Both the position numbers and the translations under genes were made by a program. Positions 25,536-31,609 of a DNA stretch of 64,000 nucleotides are shown here, piece by piece; the stretch's first letter is position 1, and every line of letters starts with the position of its first letter. The DNA lies in NCBI GenBank assembly GCA_964446585.1, contig CAYUPI010000013.1, positions 62,001 through 126,000 on the forward strand. The letters are read 5' to 3'. The notes under the pieces are model-generated. The model saw only the letters and a list, made by a program, of their open reading frames with translations. It did not search any database and was not told the origin of the DNA. This stretch comes from CAYUPI01 sp964446585 (GTDB taxonomy: Bacteria; Verrucomicrobiota; Verrucomicrobiia; Limisphaerales; UBA8199).

Positions 25536-25861
25536 AGGCCCAAGTCCTCCAGAGTGGAGGCGATGGCGTCCTCGTCATCGCCGAGGATTTCAACCAGGCC
25601 GGCTTTGAGTGCCGCTTTGTGCGGGTCAGGTCTGGCACCTTTCGGACATGCCGGGCATCGGACAACGTCAAAAATGGAAGCGCCGAATTCGTAGCCGGCT
25701 GCTCGGAATTTCTCTCGATATCGCGGTGAGAGGCGTTGGGCTGGTGACATTGACCGCCAGGCCTCGGCCTCTCCGCAATCGAGCTGAGTTTCAAAAATAG
25801 CGTCGTGCCGGAGATGATAGACATCCCAAGGCTCGCCGCATGAGGAGCAGTGAACGTCCAT
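25532..25861 (-). CDS. Small zinc-binding protein, unknown function
   Basis: 109 residues with two CxxC pairs, CSSCGEPWD at the N-terminus and CPACPKG near residue 74, which together could bind one zinc ion. SPRYREKFRAAGYEFGASIF links them, and the C-terminus is acidic (LVEILGDDEDAIASTLEDLG). It overlaps the following gene by 4 nt and follows the radC-like gene by 12 nt, so methyltransferase, 96-residue protein, zinc protein and RadC-like protein form one operon. Confidence 0.75.
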   Translation of the reverse strand: MDVHCSSCGEPWDVYHLRHDAIFETQLDCGEAEAWRSMSPAQRLSPRYREKFRAAGYEFGASIFDVVRCPACPKGARPDPHKAALKAGLVEILGDDEDAIASTLEDLGL

Positions 25862-25873
25862 AGCAGGCTCCCT

Positions 25874-26623
25874 TCAGTTGTAGAAGTGGCCCAGGGTCCG
25901 CAACGAACAGAAGTTCGGTCGGCCCATGATGACGTGATCGAGCACCTCGATTTTGATGAGCTGCCCCGCCCGTATTAAATCCCGGGTAATTTTGATGTCC
26001 GCTTCCGATGGTTCAGGCTCACCGCTCGGGTGATTGTGAACAATCACGATTGCGGCGGCGGCGGCAATCACCGCCGCTCGGAATACTTCTCGGGGATGGA
26101 CGAGCAGGGTATCGAGCGTGCCGATGCTCACGAGCTGGTGCCCTTTCACGCGCCGACGGGTGTTCAAAAGCAATACGGCGAAACATTCGCACTCCGGATT
26201 GAAGTACGGATTCGTTGCGACGTGCGCCCGCCAGTAGTCGGCAACGCGCTCCGGGGTGTCGCAAAGCTGCATGCCTTCAGGCAAGGGACACTCCCGTAAC
26301 GCGATGACTTTGAATTCCTTCGCAAAGGGGGTTGGCTTGACGCCGGTCGCCGCCTCCTTCAATTCGAGGGAAGAGGCGGGGATGACGGGATACACGCCAC
26401 GGGGATCACGATTGGAGTGGTGGCGCGATACGCCGCACGGATGTTGCCAGCAGCGTCGGGCGTGGTTCCAATGGAACCCGAGGTCCTTGAGTTTGTCCCG
26501 CACCTCGCGAAGCGGGGGAGTGTTGAATTCAAGCCACACCCAGCGGCCAACGACATCTGCCTGGCCCCAAAGCTCAGGCATTTCGGTCTTGAGACGTTCG
26601 AGCAAAGCCATGGTTTGGGCCAT
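25874..26623 (-). CDS. RadC-like JAB/MPN domain protein
   Basis: About 249 residues from the ATG at 26623 (MAQTMALLERLKTEMPELWG); the frame is open to 26752 but the extra 43 residues are low-complexity. The N-terminal part (WVWLEFNTPPLREVRDKLKD, GFHWNHARRCWQHPCG) is a small domain common in mobile-element RadC proteins. The C-terminal domain carries the metalloprotease-like JAMM signature VHNHPSGEPEPSEADI preceded by LVSIGTLDTLLVHPREVFRA. RadC-like proteins are typical of plasmids and islands. Despite the name, a repair role is not established. A perfect hairpin precedes the start. Confidence 0.88.
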   Translation of the reverse strand: MAQTMALLERLKTEMPELWGQADVVGRWVWLEFNTPPLREVRDKLKDLGFHWNHARRCWQHPCGVSRHHSNRDPRGVYPVIPASSLELKEAATGVKPTPFAKEFKVIALRECPLPEGMQLCDTPERVADYWRAHVATNPYFNPECECFAVLLLNTRRRVKGHQLVSIGTLDTLLVHPREVFRAAVIAAAAAIVIVHNHPSGEPEPSEADIKITRDLIRAGQLIKIEVLDHVIMGRPNFCSLRTLGHFYN

Positions 26624-26628
26624 GCTCG

Positions 26629-26647
26629 CCGACGGAGTCTCCGTCGG
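26629..26647. promoter_or_regulatory. Perfect hairpin immediately upstream of the radC-like start
   Basis: CCGACGGAG-T-CTCCGTCGG is a 9-bp inverted repeat with a single central base, ending 6 nt before the ATG (minus strand). It could occlude the translation start or be an operator. Confidence 0.4.
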
Positions 26648-26857
26648 ATTTTGATTGTTTGTCAATGAGCTCACAGATACTCTCTTTCTGCTGTCCACCT
26701 GCGCAAACAGGTTGCTTCTGGTTGATACTCTCACCGGGAGCGCGGACAGCATTTTTGTGTCCGGCGAGAGAGAATGGTTCTCAGGAGAGAAACCTCCTCC
26801 GTCAGTCTAACATTTCTTTGATTCGCCGGAGACAGTGAGCCGGTTAGCTCGCGCTCG

Positions 26858-27082
26858 TCAGGAAGAAGCGATGAGGGACTGCGGGCTGTGCCGTGCTTGT
26901 TCTTTCGCTAGTCGCAGCAAGCCGTGTCGATCGAGAAATGCCAGGAGAGGGGCTGCACACTCAGGACAGAGAACGACGTGGCTCAAAAAATCCGTGCCGA
27001 AGCCTGAGGCATGCACGTTAAGTGAGGTCTTCAAATCGGAAGGCATCTTTCTTTCGCATAACTGGCACGCATACGTTGTCAT
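26858..27082 (-). CDS. Small zinc-finger protein
   Basis: 74 residues. YACQLCERKMPSDLK and VVLCPECAAPLLAFLDRHG give two CxxC pairs spaced like a treble-clef or zinc ribbon. A helical end follows (LLRLAKEQARHS). The start is 2 nt after the stop of the small coiled-coil gene, so the two are cotranscribed leftward toward radC. Unknown function. The plus-strand open frame over this region is its shadow. Confidence 0.65.
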   Translation of the reverse strand: MTTYACQLCERKMPSDLKTSLNVHASGFGTDFLSHVVLCPECAAPLLAFLDRHGLLRLAKEQARHSPQSLIASS

Positions 27083-27084
27083 CG

Positions 27085-27315
27085 CTACCGGTTTTGTTCG
27101 AGTTTGCGAACGCGCATTTCAAGAGCCTCAAAGCGGTCTTGCCAATATGATCCGAGAGAGGAGAGATGCAACTCGACGCTTTCGAAGCCTTCTTTCATGT
27201 CAGCGCGCAAAGCGATACCGAGTCCCTCGACATCGGCCTTGGATGCAGTGTTCTCCAGGCCTTTCGCAATCATGCGCGCAAGCTCCTCCAATGTCATTTT
27301 CTTCCCCTTGGCCAT
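27085..27315 (-). CDS. Small helical protein, unknown function
   Basis: 76 residues from the ATG at 27315 (MAKGKKMTLEELARMIAKGL). A coiled-coil-like pattern follows: ASKADVEGLGIALRADMKEG and SYWQDRFEALEMRVRKLEQ. Similar short helical proteins are frequent next to restriction and toxin genes, but no role is known. It is divergent from the AbiEii-like gene, with their starts about 160 bp apart. Confidence 0.6.
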   Translation of the reverse strand: MAKGKKMTLEELARMIAKGLENTASKADVEGLGIALRADMKEGFESVELHLSSLGSYWQDRFEALEMRVRKLEQNR

Positions 27316-27462
27316 GTTCCTTAAATTGTACCGCCCGCGAAAATGCGGTGTCAAATGGTGACGTTCCTGACTCTTAATTGCACAGCGAAGTTCGCATCCT
27401 GATCAATGCACAAATTGTTAGAAATAACAACTAAGTCGGTTCTCAAAGAAATAATCTGCCAG

Positions 27463-27468
27463 TATAAT
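27463..27468 (+). promoter_or_regulatory. Perfect -10 box (TATAAT) placing transcription at the AbiEii-like ATG
   Basis: TATAAT at 27463-27468 ends 6 nt before the ATG at 27475, with TTCTCA 17 bp upstream as a weak -35 box. A transcript starting about 7 nt after the box would begin at or next to the ATG, so the message may be leaderless. No Shine-Dalgarno sequence is present. Confidence 0.45.
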
Positions 27469-27474
27469 GGCCGC

Positions 27475-28869
27475 ATGATTGATAGGGCCGAAATAGAGGC
27501 AAAAGGAAAGGAATTTGAGATCCACGTTGCCAATGTGGAGCGTGATTATGTATTCGGATGGCTACTGTGGGGCATCTTCACCATCAGTGAGCTGAAGAAC
27601 GAAATTTTCTTGAAAGGAGGGAATGCGCTACGAAAAGGATATTTTCGAAATACCCGTTTCTCCTCTGACCTGGATTTCGGAATTCCCTTCGACATAGCCC
27701 AGGACGTTTTGCTCGGTGAAATAAACAAGGTATGTGACTTCATTCATGAAAAGGCGGGCGTTTCCTTTCTCAAAGAAGAGAACAGAATCAAAGAGAAGTT
27801 TGCCGCTTCCGAGACTCCGATTCCTGGCCTGCGCGTTTACGAACTCCGAGTTTACTTTCATGATTTCTATGGACAGAGAGAAGATTTGCGAATCCGAATA
27901 TCCATGGATGTCACTCGTTTCGACAAAGTCTTGTTGGATATTCAAACGGTGCCACTTATCCATCCGTATTCAGACGCCCCGGCTGTGGCCTGCAACATCA
28001 GGTGTATGAAGCTGGAAGAAATCATTGCCGCAAAGCTAAAGTGTTTGCTTCAACGTGAACATGCGCCCGACCTGTTTGACTACGCACACTCAATTAGATT
28101 ACTTGGGGGCACGCTCAACAGACGGGAAGTTGTCGAGGCGCTCATCCGGAAAACGATTTTCCAGAGAAACCCAAGCGTTTTGAAAAGCATTTTGCGCCAG
28201 ACGCCGTTTGGTTTTTTCCGAGAGCATTGGAGTAACACTGTGGTATGCGCTAAGCAGATTCTTTTTGGAATAGAAGAGGCGATCGAGCTTTTTATAGCCG
28301 AGCTGGAAAGTCTGTTCGTGGATTATCCTGATAATGGTTTTCGGCAGTTCACCTACTTCGCGCCCGAATTCAGGGTTCCTATAATGAAAGCCGGACGAGA
28401 GCAAACTCTTCTTAAAATCCGCTATAGAGGTGCGGATCGCGTCATTGAACCTTATTCATTGAAATATCTGGAGAGGCGTGACGGCGAACACTATGAGTAT
28501 TTCTTCGTGTTCAATCGGTCAGGAGGAAGCAGTCCGCCGGGGATTCGTTCACTGCTTCCGCAGGGGCTGCATCATGTTGAAAACACGGAAGAGAAGTTTG
28601 AACCTCGGTTTCCGATTGAGCTGTCCAAGGCAGGGGAAATGCCGGAGAACCGTTATCTATTTGATCCAAACAAGCCAGCCAAGGCGCCGCGTTCACGTGT
28701 ATTTGGCCGGTTGCAAATTCACCGTGGGCCGAAGTATGTATTTCAATGCACATTTTGCGGCCGGAAATTCACAAAACTAAAGCACGACAGCACCCTTGGA
28801 CAGCACAAAGACAAAAGCGGCTACAGGTGTCCTGGCCGCCATGGATACTACATTGACACAAAGTACTAG
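27475..28869 (+). CDS. AbiEii-type nucleotidyltransferase fused to a WYL-like segment and a zinc finger
   Basis: 464 residues from the ATG at 27475. Residues 1-220 form an AbiEii/DUF1814 nucleotidyltransferase: EIFLKGGNALRKGYFRNTRF and SSDLDFGIPF (motif G-G-x-A-L ... S-D-L-D at 48-68), then CMKLEEIIAAKLKCLLQREH with DLFDYA. AbiEii toxins transfer nucleotides to tRNA in abortive-infection systems. Beyond about 310 comes TLLKIRYRGADRVIEPYSLK, then EHYEYFFVFNRSGG, similar to the WYL ligand-sensing fold. The last 40 residues hold a CTFC...H...H-type zinc finger followed by CPGRHGYY. No AbiEi antitoxin is next to it. The fused tail could supply sensing or self-inhibition. Base composition is lower in G+C than its neighbours. 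Confidence 0.8.
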   Translation: MIDRAEIEAKGKEFEIHVANVERDYVFGWLLWGIFTISELKNEIFLKGGNALRKGYFRNTRFSSDLDFGIPFDIAQDVLLGEINKVCDFIHEKAGVSFLKEENRIKEKFAASETPIPGLRVYELRVYFHDFYGQREDLRIRISMDVTRFDKVLLDIQTVPLIHPYSDAPAVACNIRCMKLEEIIAAKLKCLLQREHAPDLFDYAHSIRLLGGTLNRREVVEALIRKTIFQRNPSVLKSILRQTPFGFFREHWSNTVVCAKQILFGIEEAIELFIAELESLFVDYPDNGFRQFTYFAPEFRVPIMKAGREQTLLKIRYRGADRVIEPYSLKYLERRDGEHYEYFFVFNRSGGSSPPGIRSLLPQGLHHVENTEEKFEPRFPIELSKAGEMPENRYLFDPNKPAKAPRSRVFGRLQIHRGPKYVFQCTFCGRKFTKLKHDSTLGQHKDKSGYRCPGRHGYYIDTKY

Positions 28870-29000
28870 CGGCCTTCACGCAGCAACGTTCGAACATCGT
28901 TCACGCCTGCGCTCTCCCGTCTCCAACCCCCTGGGGGAGGTAATCCGCCGGCAGGGGGGAAGGGGGTTGGGGCGCGCCCGCCCTCGCCACGCAGACGCAA

Positions 29001-29030
29001 ACAAAAACCCCGCGCTCGGGCGGGGTTCTT
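29001..29030. terminator. Bidirectional rho-independent terminator
   Basis: AAACCCCGC-GCTC-GGGCGGGGTTC forms a GC-rich hairpin with A-run before and T-rich bases after. It lies between the convergent AbiEii-like gene (plus) and the 96-residue paralogue (minus), so it can serve both. Confidence 0.7.
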
Positions 29031-29056
29031 GGCAGCGCTCAGCGGCATGCTCGCAC

Positions 29057-29347
29057 TCAGTAATCGTCCGGTAACAGCACAGTAGTCACGCTTCGGTCGG
29101 CTTCGGTAATAATCCAGAACTTCGTCGCCTCGTCCGCGTGATAGACTGACATCATTCGGTAACCGTGCGTGAGTGAACGCTCGTTCTCCTGGCGGCCCGC
29201 GTCCGACACGTCGCCCCAGTCGCCCCGCGAGTGCCGCAGAAGCCCATCCATGATATCGCCCATGAGGAGCTTCTCCTGCGCAGCCTTGGTGAGCACGACC
29301 TGCCCAAGCGGGAATCTTGCACTCGGGTCAATCATGAGAGCGCGCAT
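29057..29347 (-). CDS. Paralogue of the small conserved island protein at 25245-25535
   Basis: 96 residues from the ATG at 29347, the same length as its paralogue. Shared blocks are GDWGDVSDAGRQENERSLTH, GYRMMSVYHADEATKFWIIT and EADRSVTTVLLPDDY; the N-termini differ (MRALMIDPSARFPLGQVVLT here). Two divergent copies on one element suggest separate acquisition or functional split rather than a recent duplication. It follows a 58-residue gene by 4 nt. Confidence 0.78.
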   Translation of the reverse strand: MRALMIDPSARFPLGQVVLTKAAQEKLLMGDIMDGLLRHSRGDWGDVSDAGRQENERSLTHGYRMMSVYHADEATKFWIITEADRSVTTVLLPDDY

Positions 29348-29351
29348 GACA

Positions 29352-29528
29352 TTAGTGCTCCACCTGCGGCTCGGCCTTTCTCGCGGGCTGCTTCTTCGGC
29401 CCGGCACCGGTCAACCCGTGCTTGTAGCTATCGTAGAGCTTCTGCTTGACCCACCGGACGATTGCCTCCGTATCCCCAGTGGCGAGCACTTTCCGGAGGT
29501 CTGCTTCGAACTCTTGCATATATCCCAT
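29352..29528 (-). CDS. 58-residue helical protein upstream of the 96-residue paralogue
   Basis: Read directly from the minus strand: ATG at 29528, TAA at 29352-29354. The sequence runs MGYMQEFEADLRKVLATGDT, EAIVRWVKQKLYDSYKHGLT, then a basic tail GAGPKKQPARKAEPQVEH. Two amphipathic helices and a natural composition argue that it is real. The next gene starts 4 nt later, so they form a two-gene operon. No family recognised. Confidence 0.6.
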   Translation of the reverse strand: MGYMQEFEADLRKVLATGDTEAIVRWVKQKLYDSYKHGLTGAGPKKQPARKAEPQVEH

Positions 29529-29891
29529 ATGAGTAGAGTGGTATTAGTTTATTCGACCTTTATGCGTGGCGGCTTTCGTTCGCCGTCCGCGCTCTCGCCG
29601 CACCCGCAGCGGTCAAGGTGGAGGCGCAGCACTACCTTGACGGCGTAGGGTATAATGAAGAGAGGGCGACGGCGAACGAGAGGGTGGGAAGCAGGGGATA
29701 TGCATTCTCGTTCGGCGTCAACAAACTTCAGAGTCATCCAATGACTCGGAAATCCAAGCAAGCCTATTACCTGAGCGGCTCGCAACTAACGTATGTCGCT
29801 CACCGCGCACGCGGGCAAGGGAAGGGCAGCACCACACACACCCCGAAAGGGGAGAAGCATTTTTTCTTGCGGAGTAGGCTTGCTTGGAACC
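29529..29891. other. Divergent intergenic region before the first VirD4-like ATPase
   Basis: 360 bp with no convincing gene. It contains ACCCCGAAAGGGG, a small hairpin near 29840. The open frame of the ATPase continues upstream through it, but the translated part is low-complexity. A minus-strand open frame at 29549-29785 has no homology I recognise. Confidence 0.45.
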
Positions 29892-31160
29892 ATGGAGGAA
29901 GACATTCGCTACATCGGGCGGTGTGAGATGTGGGGCGGCGAGCAGCCGTGCGGTCTTCGCATGGCCGACCGCCGTCATCACCTCTACGTCGTCGGGAAAA
30001 CCGGCTCGGGAAAAACCACGCTTCTGCGGAACCTCATCATTCAAGACATCGCAGCCGGCCACGGTGTGGGACTCCTCGATCCGCATGGAGATTTGGCGCA
30101 CGAGTTGTTGGATCATATCCCAGCATGGCGGACTGATGACGTGGTCTATTTCAATCCGGCGGACCTGGAGTTTCCGATGAGCTTCAACCTGCTCCACCGG
30201 GTCCCGCCTGAGCGCCGACACCTCGTCGCCTCCGGCCTCGTCGGTGCGTTTAAATCCATATGGCGGGACTCGTGGGGGCCGCGCCTCGAATACATTCTCT
30301 ACGCGACAGTGGCGGCGCTCCTCGACTGCGAGAACACGAGTCTCCTGGGAATCCAGCGGATGCTTGCTGACCAGCGATACCGCGCTTGGGTCGTAAAGCA
30401 GGTAAAGGACCCCGTCGTCCGCGCCTTCTGGCTCACCGAGTTTGAGGCGTGGCGGGAGCAGTTCCGAACGGAAGCAATTGCGCCGGTGCAAAACAAAGTG
30501 GGCCAGCTGCTTATGGCAGCTCCGATCCGGAACATCCTGGGCCAGGTAAGCCGAAAAATTGACGCTCGGTTCATGATGGACAATCGACGCATCTTCATTG
30601 CGAATCTCTCAAAAGGGAAGCTTGGCGAGGAGAAAGCTAACCTCCTCGGCTCGTTGCTGGTGACACAATTTCAACTGGCCGCATTGGACCGTGGTGACAT
30701 CCCGGAAGGGGACCGGGAAGATTTCTTCCTCTTCATTGATGAGTTCCATAATTTCACAACCGATTCGTTCGCGGGCATTCTTGCTGAGGCACGCAAGTAT
30801 CGGTTGTGTCTGTCGTTGAGTCACCAATACCTTGACCAGGTGACGCCCGAAATCCGAAAGGCAGTGTTTGGCAACGTTGGAAGCATCGTCGCGTTCCGGG
30901 TCGGATACGCCGATGCGGAAATTTTGGAGGAAGAATTCAGCCATGCGTTCCACGCCGGCGAATTCATAGACCTGAACCGGTACGAAGCAATTGTAAAGCT
31001 GGCCCAGGACGACCGCACAGAAAGTCATCGTGCGAAAACCATGCCTCCGATAGAGCACCATTGCGGATGTCGAGACAACATCATCCGGCGTTCGCGCGAA
31101 AAGTATGCAACGCCGCGGACCTTGGTGGAGAGGAAGATTGACCGCTGGCTGCGGCGATAA
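29892..31160 (+). CDS. VirD4/TraD-like type IV coupling ATPase (first copy)
   Basis: 422 residues from the ATG at 29892 (MEEDIRYIGRCEMWGG). Walker A GKTGSGKTTLLRNLI lies at 35-49, followed by GVGLLDPHGDLAHELLD, typical of the TraD/VirD4/HerA superfamily. Walker B FFLFIDEFHNFTTDSF lies near 278. The motif LSHQYLDQV near 305 is the arginine-finger region found in conjugative ATPases. There is no N-terminal membrane helix, so it resembles cytosolic coupling proteins. Such ATPases pump DNA or deliver it to a secretion channel. It stands alone, unlike the second copy at 34968-36596, which is in an operon. Confidence 0.88.
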   Translation: MEEDIRYIGRCEMWGGEQPCGLRMADRRHHLYVVGKTGSGKTTLLRNLIIQDIAAGHGVGLLDPHGDLAHELLDHIPAWRTDDVVYFNPADLEFPMSFNLLHRVPPERRHLVASGLVGAFKSIWRDSWGPRLEYILYATVAALLDCENTSLLGIQRMLADQRYRAWVVKQVKDPVVRAFWLTEFEAWREQFRTEAIAPVQNKVGQLLMAAPIRNILGQVSRKIDARFMMDNRRIFIANLSKGKLGEEKANLLGSLLVTQFQLAALDRGDIPEGDREDFFLFIDEFHNFTTDSFAGILAEARKYRLCLSLSHQYLDQVTPEIRKAVFGNVGSIVAFRVGYADAEILEEEFSHAFHAGEFIDLNRYEAIVKLAQDDRTESHRAKTMPPIEHHCGCRDNIIRRSREKYATPRTLVERKIDRWLRR

Positions 31161-31214
31161 GAAATCGCAGCACTGGTGATTGCCAACAGCGGGGAAGCGC
31201 GACAACGCCCATGA

Positions 31215-31436
31215 CTAAAGTTTGGCCAAAAGCTTCCACGCACGGATGCGTAATCCCTTGGCGATTTTGACGAGCGTGTCGATGCTTGCGGCTTTCTCTC
31301 CCCGCTCCAATTCTCCCACGTAATTGTGGTGCAAGTCGGCCTTCTCGGCGAGTTCTTCAATGCTCAGGCCTGCTCGTTTGCGATATTTGCGAATCGCCTG
31401 ACCGAGTACTTCGCGATGTTCCAGCTTTGCTGGCAT
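31215..31436 (-). CDS. Small XRE-family helix-turn-helix regulator (second)
   Basis: 73 residues from the ATG at 31436: LGQAIRKYRKRAGLSIEELA, EKADLHHNYVGELERGEKAA and SIDTLVKIAKGLRIRAWKLL, a complete HTH_3 domain. Same length and layout as the XRE protein at 23300-23521, so they may be duplicated regulators with different operators. It is divergent from the secreted kelch/lipase gene, with a dyad between them. Confidence 0.85.
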   Translation of the reverse strand: MPAKLEHREVLGQAIRKYRKRAGLSIEELAEKADLHHNYVGELERGEKAASIDTLVKIAKGLRIRAWKLLAKL

Positions 31437-31554
31437 GGCCCGCAACGGAAGCAGGAACCCCGAAAACTAACCACCGTCGTTAGACTGTCCGGCGCGTATT
31501 TTGTGCTTGCAAATCAAGTACAAAAGCACAGAATGCCAACATTAATCCAAATTG

Positions 31555-31575
31555 GAGTCCAAAGATTTTGGACTC
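31555..31575. promoter_or_regulatory. Dyad between the XRE gene and the secreted kelch/lipase gene
   Basis: GAGTCCAAA-GAT-TTTGGACTC is a perfect 9-bp inverted repeat 35 bp before the ATG at 31610. A looser pair, TGTGCTT ... AAGCACA (31502-31530), lies just upstream. These are operator candidates for the divergent XRE protein. Confidence 0.5.
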
Positions 31576-31609
31576 AAAACAACGGAAAACGACTTCGTTC
31601 TTCCGGGTT

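Noticed and set aside
26835..27377. A 180-residue plus-strand open frame
   Set aside because: It is the shadow of the two small minus-strand genes; its composition is Arg/Ser/Cys-rich and unlike a real protein.
29549..29785. A 78-residue minus-strand open frame
   Set aside because: No recognisable domain, no good start, and it lies in the promoter region of the VirD4-like ATPase.
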